Positions 25,921 through 33,188 of a stretch of 34,199 nucleotides of DNA are shown piece by piece. A program made the position numbers and the translations under genes. Source of the DNA: Nitrospinota bacterium (GTDB taxonomy: Bacteria; Nitrospinota; Nitrospinia; Nitrospinales; VA-1). How positions within the stretch are numbered: the first letter of the stretch is position 1; the number at the start of each line of letters is the position of its first letter. The stretch lies in contig DUZG01000015.1 in the NCBI GenBank assembly GCA_013349585.1, positions 1-34,199 on the forward strand, in the 5' to 3' direction. The notes under the pieces were generated by a model that saw only the letters and a list, made by a program, of their open reading frames with translations, searched no databases and was not told where the DNA came from.

Positions 25921-26103
25921 CTAATTTTTGAATATTTTGGAATCGCAAGAGATATATTTTATCTGTTTTAATGGAACAACGAAAATTTCATCGGCAGTGG
26001 TAACTTCAAACAACTCCAAGTCATCACTGAAACCATGCTTTTCCGTTGTTTCCAATACAAGTTCCTGCCCATCAACAAATACAATTTTTAATCTGTACTG
26101 CAT
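25921..26103 (-). CDS. Small unrecognised beta-rich protein
   Basis: The 60-residue product reads as alternating strands (YRLKIVFVDGQELVLETTE, then ELFEVTTADEIFVVPLKQIKYIS), the pattern of a small beta-barrel; the ending VPLKQIKYI is reminiscent of short Sm-like or PilZ-like domains, but I cannot name the family. I chose the ATG at 26103 because AAAGGG lies 7 bases upstream; a GTG at 26133 would add 10 residues with no ribosome site. It lies downstream of the radical SAM gene, 61 bases away on the same strand, and may be the last gene of that unit. Confidence 0.6.
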   Translation of the reverse strand: MQYRLKIVFVDGQELVLETTEKHGFSDDLELFEVTTADEIFVVPLKQIKYISCDSKIFKN

Positions 26104-26164
26104 TTCTATGCCCTTTCTATGAAATGGGGCCACCTGAATGCCCCCCGTTCCGCTCTATAATAAA

Positions 26165-27376
26165 TCAATTAGGATGAGGCACACTCTCAAATTTTTTCGA
26201 CAAAGGATTATTAAGATAATCCTCAACGTAGTTCTTCAAGTATCCCTTTTCATACAGTTTTTTATTTGAAAGTGCCGAGTTTATCTTGTGAAGCACTTTA
26301 AAACGAACTCTTGGAAACTGCTCTTTAAATTCATCAAATGACTTTCCGGAAATATCTCTCTCATCATTTGAGGACTTTTCCATTATAACCTGAGGCAAGT
26401 GAATCACTCTCTGATTGGTAATCCTCTTCGCCACATCATCAAAAGTAAGCAGGGTTGTGCAATTCGAATCCCCTCCCAAGGTGTCATTAGGAACATACAG
26501 AAAACGTGCGCGCCCTCGTCTAAACAAGGTTAAAATTCTATGGACGTTTCCTGCCATAACAATCCAGTCCTTTTTCTCCAGCTCACAGGCATCAAAGGTT
26601 TTGATAATTTTATTCCTGTTTAAAAAAGCGGTGATGTCTGACTCGGTGTGAATCATTTGCACATTTGGCAAATTCATATCATAAATTCTCCGGGCTTCAT
26701 CAGGCAAAAACCTTTTCCCTTGTCGCATCACTTTAGTTGTATCAGCATCGATATATTTCAAGGGAGTAAGACACCCCATCCAAAGCAAACAGTCTTTATT
26801 GATATCTGAAATTTTCTTTGCATCCTGAGCCATAGACCCGGGACCAAAGGAGTAAAAATTGGCAGAGGTCACAGCTGGCCCATCCAGAACTGCCAGCACC
26901 TGTTTGACTGAAGGCCCTTTAGGCATTAATTGTTCCCGGTAAGAACCCAGGGTAATTACCGACAATTCGAAATTGATACGGCCGGGGTATTTTTCAGCAA
27001 GTCGATTGATCCTCGATGGGTCAAAATAGCCCACCGAAAACATGGTGATTTTCTTATCCGTTTTCGCCAGAAACTCTTCAATCCAATCCATCGCTTTCGG
27101 GTGAAGAGCAAGGTCTGTCCATTCCATGTACTCATTGCCACCCAGGATCCAAGATTCCGATTCACGGGTCGGAAAGGCTTGGATTTCTTTGAATATAAAT
27201 TCCCAATGCTCCTGCGTGGTCAAGGGAGTCTCAAAAGTCTTGCGGTAGCTATGATCCATCTCATAGCAAAAGGTACATTTTACAGGACAGGTTTTTCCGA
27301 GACTCAGGGGAATTTTTCTATCCTTTATTTCTTTTCGAAAAACACTATATAGAAACTCCTGGTCTTTGATCGACAT
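26165..27376 (-). CDS. Radical SAM protein of unknown substrate
   Basis: This 403-residue protein has the radical SAM motif Cys30-x3-Cys34-x2-Cys37 (CPVKCTFCY) close to its N-terminus. A partial TIM barrel follows, with WILGGNEYMEW in the place of the GGE motif and FELSVITLGSYREQLMP further on. The C-terminal half has more cysteines (DCLLWMGC, DACE, SNC), possible ligands of a second cluster, and a segment VPNDTLGGDSNCTTLLTFDD that faintly resembles the end of DUF512-type radical SAM proteins, without their PDZ part. Function is unknown. It is 4 bases after the small TPR-like gene, so the two are co-transcribed and may work together. Confidence 0.85.
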   Translation of the reverse strand: MSIKDQEFLYSVFRKEIKDRKIPLSLGKTCPVKCTFCYEMDHSYRKTFETPLTTQEHWEFIFKEIQAFPTRESESWILGGNEYMEWTDLALHPKAMDWIEEFLAKTDKKITMFSVGYFDPSRINRLAEKYPGRINFELSVITLGSYREQLMPKGPSVKQVLAVLDGPAVTSANFYSFGPGSMAQDAKKISDINKDCLLWMGCLTPLKYIDADTTKVMRQGKRFLPDEARRIYDMNLPNVQMIHTESDITAFLNRNKIIKTFDACELEKKDWIVMAGNVHRILTLFRRGRARFLYVPNDTLGGDSNCTTLLTFDDVAKRITNQRVIHLPQVIMEKSSNDERDISGKSFDEFKEQFPRVRFKVLHKINSALSNKKLYEKGYLKNYVEDYLNNPLSKKFESVPHPN

Positions 27377-27380
27377 ATCT

Positions 27381-27710
27381 CTACCAGTCCTTAAAGGCGT
27401 TCGTCAATGAATCATCAATGGGCACTTCTTGTTTTTGATCTTCATCCAAGCCATGAATCATTTCATTAAGATGTACCGCCGCACAACCCATATAGGCAAT
27501 GCTTTCCTGCTGCAGCTTAAAGTTCCCCCCTTTTAGCTTTGTCTCAAGCTCACTTATATGCTTTTCATCAAAGGGGTGTATCATTGCAGATTTTTTAAAA
27601 GCTGCAATGGCCTCTTTAAAGTTTTTACCTTCATGCTCGTTTATACCTGTTCTCAGACTATCCTGAGCATCTCGTACTTCATCAACTGTTATAGGGTATT
27701 TTTCTGTCAT
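27381..27710 (-). CDS. Small TPR-like protein paired with the radical SAM gene
   Basis: This 109-residue cytoplasmic protein has a tetratricopeptide-like helical pair (DAQDSLRTGINEHEGKNF, then KEAIAAFKKSAMIHPFDEKH), followed by a helix with AYMGCAAVHLNEMIHG and an acidic end. The ATG at 27710 has an excellent GAGGAAGGAA ribosome site; the frame runs on to 27815 but the extra residues lack support. TPR pairs usually bind partner proteins, and the 4-base gap to the radical SAM gene suggests it is a partner or carrier for that enzyme. It is not a recognised peptide precursor. Confidence 0.8.
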   Translation of the reverse strand: MTEKYPITVDEVRDAQDSLRTGINEHEGKNFKEAIAAFKKSAMIHPFDEKHISELETKLKGGNFKLQQESIAYMGCAAVHLNEMIHGLDEDQKQEVPIDDSLTNAFKDW

Positions 27711-27855
27711 TTCCTTCCTCTCTTTTACTTCACAAACAAAAAGAAAAAGTTTGATCGGGAAAACAAACGGAGCCAAATCCCAGACCAAACCATCACTTTT
27801 TAATAATCCTGTCATATTCTTTTAATAATGCTGACTTGCTGTAAATTAAGCGACT

Positions 27856-27886
27856 ATTGTAGCATTCCTAGAACGGGAACTGTCAA
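27856..27886 (-). promoter_or_regulatory. Sigma-70-like promoter of the TPR/radical SAM pair
   Basis: Read on the minus strand, a perfect TTGACA (27886-27881) is followed by TACAAT (27861-27856) with a TGC extended -10 directly before it. The spacer is 19 bases, slightly long, which an extended -10 can offset. The leader to the ATG at 27710 would be about 140 bases. Confidence 0.6.
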
Positions 27887-27983
27887 GGTATTAGAAAGTT
27901 TGCGAGGGGGTTTTCAAAAATAGGAGGGGGAGATGCACAGAAAAAATGCAGACAGAAACACACATAAGTAAGGGCATTCAAAA

Positions 27984-28004
27984 GGCGGGGAACAATTCCC
28001 CGCC
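27984..28004 (-). terminator. Intrinsic terminator of the small lipoprotein gene
   Basis: A perfect 9-base stem GGCGGGGAA and TTCCCCGCC with a 3-base loop lies 33 bases past the lipoprotein stop on the minus strand and is followed there by TTTTG. The stem is GC-rich and the T-run short. It would insulate the TPR/radical SAM promoter from upstream transcription. Confidence 0.72.
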
Positions 28005-28036
28005 ATCCAAATGAATTCATCTAAAAATCAGACTGA

Positions 28037-28165
28037 TTAATGCTTTTCCTCAACACCCTCAGGTGCATACTGGTGACCTTCACCATTAAAATTTGACTCC
28101 ATCGAACAAGAAGACAAAACCAACACCAGCGAAACCCATATAAATGAAACTACCAACTTTTTCAT
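28037..28165 (-). CDS. Very small lipoprotein (42 residues)
   Basis: A short open frame codes for 42 residues with a textbook lipoprotein signal: basic start MKK, a hydrophobic core, and lipobox LSSC with Cys20. Ser at +2 would send it to the outer membrane under the Lol rule. The mature peptide is only 23 residues, hydrophilic and acidic (MESNFNGEGHQYAPEGVEEKH). The ATG is preceded by GAGGAGAGGG, a strong ribosome site, and a GC-rich terminator follows, so I regard it as a real gene despite its size. It is monocistronic and divergent from the biotin ligase gene. Such mini-lipoproteins are commonly of unknown function or resemble entericidin-type peptides. Confidence 0.8.
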   Translation of the reverse strand: MKKLVVSFIWVSLVLVLSSCSMESNFNGEGHQYAPEGVEEKH

Positions 28166-28270
28166 CCAGCCCTCTCCTCTCAAAAAGATTTAATCCCAGA
28201 CAGAATTATGCTTAGCTGGAATCACCGTATGCTTTTTTACCAATTTTTCCACAATAATTCAATCATTTTT

Positions 28271-28316
28271 TAAGGGTTACCCCTTACAATAGGAAATCTT
28301 GGCCTACAGACAGGCC
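28271..28316. repeat. Two short inverted repeats between divergent genes
   Basis: TAAGGG-TTAC-CCCTTA at 28271-28286 and GGCCT-ACAGAC-AGGCC at 28301-28316 lie between the small lipoprotein gene and birA. Neither has a downstream T-run on the + strand, so they do not look like terminators. They could be operator sites; no regulator is identified. Confidence 0.35.
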
Positions 28317-28343
28317 TAATCTTTATATTACAAGGTGTTCCAT

Positions 28344-29132
28344 TTGTCTAAATCATCAGATATTGATCTGACAGATCTGCAAAATAGCCCCTCTCCTGAA
28401 TGTAGGGAGTGGCATTTTCTTCCCGAAACCGATTCCACCAACGCCGAAATCATCCGCCACCTTCCAAGTCATCCTTCAGGAGAAGGACTGGTTGTCATAG
28501 CAGATTGCCAAACGGGGGGTAAAGGTCGATCGGGGAGAATCTGGCATTCCGCACCTGGAACAGGTATCTATCTCTCGATGTTGATCCAGCCTAAACTCTC
28601 TCCAGAGCAATTACCTATCGTCACCTTAATGGCTGGCCTTGCAACTGCCATAGCAGTGAATGAGTTTATCCCTAGTCCCGCGCAATTAAAATGGCCCAAT
28701 GATCTTTTGCTCAATAATAAAAAAATTGCTGGGGTTCTATGTGAATACCATGCCACAAAAGTTCCTGCGGTAATCATTGGCATCGGCATCAACGTGAACC
28801 ACACCCAGTTCCCTACTGATATCAAAGATATCGCGACCTCCATCAAACTTGAATCCGGCCTTGAAATAAACCGCACCACATTGATCAAGCAGTTAGTAAC
28901 ACAATTGGATTTTCAGTACAGCGAATTAAAAAGCAATAAAGTCCAGTCTCTCATCGACAATTGGACTCTTCATTCCGACCTGTTCGGGAAATCCATCAGC
29001 ATCAGCAAGGGGGGTCAAAGCATCACCGGCAAGGCCGTAAGATTAGACAACCTGGGAAGGCTCGTTATACTCAATGAATCGGGGAAAGAAATCGTTCTAG
29101 ATTCCGGAGAAGTCCGTATTCAGAGGATATAA
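28344..29132 (+). CDS. birA: Biotin--[acetyl-CoA carboxylase] ligase, catalytic domain only
   Basis: This 262-residue enzyme attaches biotin to the carrier protein of acetyl-CoA carboxylase. It has DSTNAEIIRH near the start, the biotinyl-AMP loop GGKGRSGRIWHS, KWPNDLLLNNKKIAGVL, and GIGINVNHT, then the small SH3-like C-terminal domain (GKAVRLDNLGRLVIL). The N-terminal winged helix of the E. coli repressor is absent, so it is a monofunctional ligase. A GTG at 28335 opens the frame, but AAGGTG at 28332-28337 is well placed as a ribosome site for the TTG at 28344, which I prefer. It ends directly against the stop of the HEAT-repeat gene. Confidence 0.93.
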   Translation: MSKSSDIDLTDLQNSPSPECREWHFLPETDSTNAEIIRHLPSHPSGEGLVVIADCQTGGKGRSGRIWHSAPGTGIYLSMLIQPKLSPEQLPIVTLMAGLATAIAVNEFIPSPAQLKWPNDLLLNNKKIAGVLCEYHATKVPAVIIGIGINVNHTQFPTDIKDIATSIKLESGLEINRTTLIKQLVTQLDFQYSELKSNKVQSLIDNWTLHSDLFGKSISISKGGQSITGKAVRLDNLGRLVILNESGKEIVLDSGEVRIQRI

Positions 29133-30254
29133 TTATTTTAGCAAGTGGAGCAGGTTACCCGCTGCATAGGCGCGGATGGCCTCTTTTGAGTCTTCCAACA
29201 TCTTCACCAACAAAGGAAATGCTTCGGGTCCGCCCATCATCCCTACCCCTCTTACAGCAGCAGTACGCACGCGGGAATGAGAATCTTGCAAAGCCGCAGT
29301 CAATATCCGTAGCCTTTGTGGGATAGGAGTCTTCCCCAGCACTCGGGCCATAGAACTTCGCACCTTAAAATCTTCATGGCTCAACAACTCATCAAACACC
29401 ACCTGGCACGAATCTGATCCGATTCGATTAAGGGCTACCGCCGCCGATAGTTTTGTCAATCCGTCTTCATCTGTACATAAGGGAATTAAATCTGCTTCCG
29501 CTTCCTTGAGGTTACTCATCGCCATAGCAGCCGCCTGACGAACAGAAGGATTAGTGTGTTTAGCCAACACTTTCAGCTTCGGCAACATATCCAGAGTTGC
29601 CTTTCCTTCAAGAGCCTTGAGACTGTAAAAAACCATTTCCGTCTCCGAATGGTCGAACAATTTGACGAGATGCGGCAATACTTCGTTGCTACCTATCTTG
29701 CCAAGATATCCAATAGCCTGGTAACGACGGTCAGGAATCGGATGCGTCAATGGGTCCAGCACCTCTTTCATATATTTTTTTTCCCCAAGTTTGACCAGTC
29801 CTGTAGAAGCCGCCAGTTTCATAGGCACATCGTAAGATTTTAGATAGCCACGAATTTCTTCCGCCACTTCCGGCCCACCCTCATCCCCCAGCATTTCAAC
29901 CGCCGCGCTCCTGACCCAGATATCAGGGTCATCTGTAAGTTTGCGAGCCGCTGTAAGAACCACCGTCTGCGAAATATTCTTTAATCCCTGCAAAGCAAAT
30001 AAACGTGCCGTCGGATAATAATCTTCAAGCCCTTTAGTGAGAAGCGGGACCAGCTTAGAGTCATGAGATTCCCCTGCCGCCCGCAGCACCGCCGCGCGCA
30101 CAAAAGAATTCTCATTCTTGTAGGTTTCTATTAATAACGTCTGGCAGTCTTCACGGAGTTTTTGTACAACCCCTTCAGTCCCCGAACCGGCTAAGGCATG
30201 ACCCTGAAAAGCCAAAAAGACAACCACCCATAAATAAATCCATTTTCTCAGCAT
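29133..30254 (-). CDS. Exported HEAT-repeat protein
   Basis: This 373-residue protein begins with a signal peptide (hydrophobic core WVVVFLAFQGHALA, likely cleaved near residue 22), then about ten HEAT repeats of the PBS-lyase type for the rest of its length. The recurring pattern is a helix pair with RxAAxxxLG (VRAAVLRAAGES, VRSAAVEMLGDEG, VRQAAAMAMSNL, VRSSMARVLGK, VRTAAVRGVGM). Such solenoids bind other proteins; here it would act in the periplasm. It follows the glycosyltransferase gene by 27 bases on the same strand. The partner is unknown. Confidence 0.88.
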   Translation of the reverse strand: MLRKWIYLWVVVFLAFQGHALAGSGTEGVVQKLREDCQTLLIETYKNENSFVRAAVLRAAGESHDSKLVPLLTKGLEDYYPTARLFALQGLKNISQTVVLTAARKLTDDPDIWVRSAAVEMLGDEGGPEVAEEIRGYLKSYDVPMKLAASTGLVKLGEKKYMKEVLDPLTHPIPDRRYQAIGYLGKIGSNEVLPHLVKLFDHSETEMVFYSLKALEGKATLDMLPKLKVLAKHTNPSVRQAAAMAMSNLKEAEADLIPLCTDEDGLTKLSAAVALNRIGSDSCQVVFDELLSHEDFKVRSSMARVLGKTPIPQRLRILTAALQDSHSRVRTAAVRGVGMMGGPEAFPLLVKMLEDSKEAIRAYAAGNLLHLLK

Positions 30255-30281
30255 TATTTTTAATCTATAAAATAGTCACGC

Positions 30282-31115
30282 CTATGAATAAGTGGCGACA
30301 AGGTTCTTATAAACCTCAGCCTCTTCATTTTTACCTCTTTTTGCAAAACCTTGAATCAGAACACCGCTTTTTTCAATCAACATCTCGGTCACCCAACCTC
30401 GTTGCACTGAGCTCAGGTCGCCACCGCGCAAAAGTTTTTCCAGAGCATAAACCCGCCATCGATCCATCCCCCAGTATTTGCGCGACAATTGATCTTCATT
30501 TCCGCCACGCTTGACGATCAACTTATCGCTCAAAAATTTAAAAGGATAGCGTATCGCAATTCGTAGCCAAAGATCATAATCTTCACAAACTGGCATCGAT
30601 TCATCAAAAAAACCGACCTCGTCCAACAACGATTTACGCAGCATAACCGAAGAAGGACTGACAATACACAAAGGCAAACATTGCTTAAAAATATCACCAG
30701 AATATTTCCGGTGCTTGTTCATCTGATTAACGCGAACCCCATTACGAATCCATATTTCATCGGTATAGACGGCCTGACACTCCGGGTGTTCTTGCATCCA
30801 TTTGACCTGGGCTTCCAGCTTGCCCTCTACCCATAAATCATCCGAGTCGAGAAAACAAATCAGCGATCCCCGTGCTTCTTCAACCCCTCTGTTTCTAGCA
30901 TAAGAAACTCCATGGTTCTTCGGCAAATGAATGCCCCGGATATCGGGAAAACTTTGAAGCATCTTTTGCGTACTGTCCGTAGAACCATCATCCACCACGA
31001 TCAATTCAAAGCCGCTCTGATTGAGAACCGAGTGGAGGGTCTCAGTCAAACAATAGGCTCTGTTGAAGGTTGGAATAATGACTGAAACCAACGGCAGACC
31101 TTGATCATTTCTCAA
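30282..31115 (-). CDS. Family 2 glycosyltransferase
   Basis: This 277-residue GT-A-fold enzyme has VSVIIPTFNRAYCLTETL at the start, the nucleotide-binding DDGSTDST, YARNRGVEEARGSLICFLDSDDLW with the metal-binding DSD motif, and an acceptor segment CEDYDLWLRIAIRYPF with ED as possible catalytic base. There are no membrane helices, so it probably acts on the cytoplasmic face in cell-surface glycan synthesis. The start is a TTG at 31115 with a weak GCGGA upstream; no better start is near. Acceptor and donor sugars cannot be told. Confidence 0.92.
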   Translation of the reverse strand: MRNDQGLPLVSVIIPTFNRAYCLTETLHSVLNQSGFELIVVDDGSTDSTQKMLQSFPDIRGIHLPKNHGVSYARNRGVEEARGSLICFLDSDDLWVEGKLEAQVKWMQEHPECQAVYTDEIWIRNGVRVNQMNKHRKYSGDIFKQCLPLCIVSPSSVMLRKSLLDEVGFFDESMPVCEDYDLWLRIAIRYPFKFLSDKLIVKRGGNEDQLSRKYWGMDRWRVYALEKLLRGGDLSSVQRGWVTEMLIEKSGVLIQGFAKRGKNEEAEVYKNLVATYS

Positions 31116-31430
31116 TTGATAATATCCGCTAAATTAGGAACTGATACACTAACTCTCAATACTCAAACAAACACGAAAATGTCGTAAGTTCAACGAGAGG
31201 CACACCACATCATATCGCAAACCCGCCCAGATGATGGGCCAAATAGCTCTTCAACGTAAGACAGAGTAGCCTCCCTCTGCTTATGCGGCACAAATGCCTT
31301 GACAAACCCCTAAATATCTCATAACAATGGGGGCTATTCCAAGGAATAAAAGATTTAAAAATAGGCTGCTAGGCATAAAAATAGATGATGCTACCATCGT
31401 CTATTTGAATTCATTTAAAAAGAGTCAAAT
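31116..31430. other. Intergenic region between the glycosyltransferase and prenyl synthase genes
   Basis: This 315-base region separates divergent genes. It contains a good promoter-like TTGACA for the prenyl synthase, a short hairpin GCCCA-GATGA-TGGGC (about 31227-31241), and a second hairpin-like AGATGATG-CTAC-CATCGTCT near 31382-31401 in the leader. I see no open frame or RNA gene. Confidence 0.5.
31299..31328 (+). promoter_or_regulatory. Candidate promoter of the polyprenyl synthase gene
   Basis: A perfect TTGACA at 31299-31304 is followed after 17 to 18 bases by a weaker -10 (TAACAA at 31322-31327 or AACAAT at 31323-31328). It would give a leader of about 95 bases before the ATG at 31431. 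Confidence 0.5.
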
Positions 31431-32441
31431 ATGGATTTCAGAGACGTCACACAAGATTTAAAAAGCGACCTCGCCAAGGTTGAAAAATCCATAAACGAAA
31501 ATTACAAATCCGATGTCCCACTGATACCAGGAATTAGTTCTTACCTGATGAACTGTGGCGGCAAACGGATTCGCCCTATTTTAACGCTTCTAGCGGCAAA
31601 GCTTTGTGGTCGCGATGCAGATGCAATGGTCGTCAAACACGGCTGTGTTGTCGAATATATCCATGCCGCTACCCTGTTACACGATGATGTGGTAGATGAA
31701 ACCACAGTGAGACGTGGCAAAGAGACAGTCAACGCAAAATGGGGTTCCGATGCCAGTATTCTGGTGGGCGACTTCTTGATCTCGCGTGCGATTCTCATTC
31801 TCGCAGAAGACTGTGAAAGAAAAATAATTCAGGCCATCACCGAAGCCACAAAATCTCTGGTTGAAGGTGGCATTCTTGAATACGCTGAGGCCCGAAAAAT
31901 AAAGGTCAATGAAAAGCATATCCTCGATGTTATATACCGGAAAACAGCGTCTATCCTTTCAGTAAGCGCAAGGATAGGAGGGTTGCTCGCCAATGCTACA
32001 GAACAACAAGAAACCGCTATCACTTCTTTTGGCGATGATTTCGGCATGGCATTTCAGTTGATGGATGACGCGCTCGACTACGATGCCGACGAAAAGGTTT
32101 TAGGGAAACCCACAGGAACCGATTTCAAAGAAGGCCATGTCACACTTCCCCTGCATCACCTCTATCACAATGCAGATCGGAAACTGAAAAAAGAAATCGA
32201 AGTATTCATCAAAAATGAAAATATCAACGCTGATGACGTTAAATATATAGTCGGGCATATGCACCAACACAACTCCATAGACTACACGCTCAACCTCGCT
32301 CGTTATTACATCGACCGAGCCAAGTCGCATCTACGCAAAGCCGACTTTCCAGAACCGAAATACATTGAATATTTTGATGCTGTTGCCGAATACATCCATA
32401 GCCGACACACCGCTCCCAGCTCAACCGCCATTGAAAAATAA
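31431..32441 (+). CDS. ispB: Long-chain polyprenyl diphosphate synthase
   Basis: This 336-residue all-helical enzyme extends farnesyl or geranylgeranyl diphosphate with isopentenyl diphosphate to make the quinone side chain. It has GGKRIRPIL, the first Asp-rich motif HDDVVDETTVRRG (Asp85), the second one LMDDALDYDAD (Asp212 and 213), GKPTGTDFKEGHVTLPL, and a normal length for the octaprenyl/IspB group. The residues before the first motif (AATLLHDD) are small, as in long-chain enzymes. The ATG at 31431 has AAGAG upstream. Exact chain length cannot be read from sequence; a geranylgeranyl or heptaprenyl product is possible. It has its own promoter and ends in a hairpin. Confidence 0.94.
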   Translation: MDFRDVTQDLKSDLAKVEKSINENYKSDVPLIPGISSYLMNCGGKRIRPILTLLAAKLCGRDADAMVVKHGCVVEYIHAATLLHDDVVDETTVRRGKETVNAKWGSDASILVGDFLISRAILILAEDCERKIIQAITEATKSLVEGGILEYAEARKIKVNEKHILDVIYRKTASILSVSARIGGLLANATEQQETAITSFGDDFGMAFQLMDDALDYDADEKVLGKPTGTDFKEGHVTLPLHHLYHNADRKLKKEIEVFIKNENINADDVKYIVGHMHQHNSIDYTLNLARYYIDRAKSHLRKADFPEPKYIEYFDAVAEYIHSRHTAPSSTAIEK

Positions 32442-32457
32442 CAGGCGTGTGCCTGTT
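32440..32457 (+). terminator. Terminator-like hairpin after the polyprenyl synthase gene
   Basis: AACAGGC-GTGT-GCCTGTT is a perfect 7-base stem overlapping the stop codon (32439-32441), with A-rich sequence before it and TTTAC after. The T-run is short, so termination may be partial. Confidence 0.45.
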
Positions 32458-33188
32458 TACACTGCATTACTCGTAAAGCAACCGGAACAATAAAGCCCAA
32501 TACTATTATTTTTCTGTCTTTGCTGGCTGGAGTGATTTTCCTGCAAATACAAAACTAGCTATACTGCCAGTATTAACTAGGAGGTTCTTGTGCACCCTCT
32601 CTTAAAACTGGCAAAGCCTGCCCCTGCCCCGACCCATTACCCGACAATCTGAAACAAAACACCGGGACCTTTGTCACCATAAAAAATTAAGGCTCGCTTG
32701 GCGGTTGCATCGGCACCATGACACCAAAGTAAAAAACTTGGCAGAAGAAATTATAAGAAACGCCATCCGCGCCGCTAACGACGACCCGCGTTTTGATCCC
32801 ATCGAGAAAAGAGAACTGCCGTCGCTAATATTTTTCCGTTGATGTACTGACCGAACCGGAAAAATCAGCAATCTAGAAGAACACAATGTCAAACAATTCG
32901 GTCTTATAGTCCGTGGGGAAGGAAAACAAGGCGTGGTACTGCCCGATCTCAATAACATCAAATCAACCAACCAGCAATTCAAAATATGCTTAAAAAAAGA
33001 TAGATTCAAAGATAACGACACTTACGAACTCCTCCACTTTGAAGTGAAACGGTTTAAGTGAACACTGCCTCTTCTCGTCACCAAACGAACCATTGATTTT
33101 GCCGTGTTTTTCTCATACAGTCTAACGGAAACGTAGTAAAATTGTTGATCTACGATTCCTAATCACAGATAAAAAATAAACCCGAATC
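32442..33188. other. Gene-free stretch around the AMMECR1 remnant
   Basis: Apart from the pseudogene, this stretch has a promoter-like TATACT at 32560-32565 without a good -35, left over upstream of the remnant, and a 5-base inverted repeat CGTAG and CTACG near 33133-33154 ahead of the next gene. No intact open frame fits. Confidence 0.5.
32590..33061 (+). pseudogene. AMMECR1-domain protein, decayed
   Basis: Fragments in changing frames read as an AMMECR1 domain in the correct order. A GTG at 32590 with AGGAGG upstream opens HPLLKLAK. Another frame has LPDNLKQNTGTFVTIK, a TAA stop, then LGGCIGT in place of LRGCIGT, and a second TAA. A third stretch gives NLAEEIIRNAIRAANDDPRF and DPIEKRELPSL. 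Then come SVDVLTEPE and finally NLEEHNVKQFGLIVRGEGK, QGVVLPDLNNI and a YELLHFEV end with stop at 33059-33061. At least four frame changes and one in-frame stop break it; two lie in homopolymers (TTTTT near 32831, AAAAA near 32860). AMMECR1 proteins are ordinarily intact single-domain or Memo-fused proteins. The good start and ribosome site show it was once translated. Confidence 0.85.

Larger units (their letters stand above)
27711..28036. other. Intergenic region before the TPR-like gene
   Basis: This 326-base stretch holds the long leader and promoter of the TPR-like gene on its left and the terminator of the small lipoprotein gene on its right. The middle has a purine-rich run GGAGGGGGAGATG near 27921-27934, which looks like a ribosome site followed by ATG on the + strand, but its frame (ATG CAC AGA AAA AAT GCA GAC AGA) is short and I did not call it. 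Confidence 0.5.

Noticed and set aside
26165-27376. Radical SAM gene as the AmmeMemoRadiSam partner of the AMMECR1 remnant
   Set aside because: It is over 5 kb away and its Cys motif context (CPVKCTFCY) does not look like AmrS. There is no Memo gene in the window, so proximity is likely chance.
27381-27710. TPR-like protein as a RiPP precursor peptide for the radical SAM enzyme
   Set aside because: It is 109 residues, helical, with one Cys and no leader-core boundary or Cys/Ser/Thr-rich core. It looks like a folded TPR domain.
27921-27960. Possible short + strand peptide after GGAGGGGGAG-ATG
   Set aside because: The ribosome-like run is good, but the frame is short with no recognisable feature and no promoter or terminator of its own.
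32674-33021. Minus-strand open frame of 115 codons
   Set aside because: It is the shadow of the AMMECR1 remnant, has no ribosome site and reads as low-quality, Ser-rich sequence.
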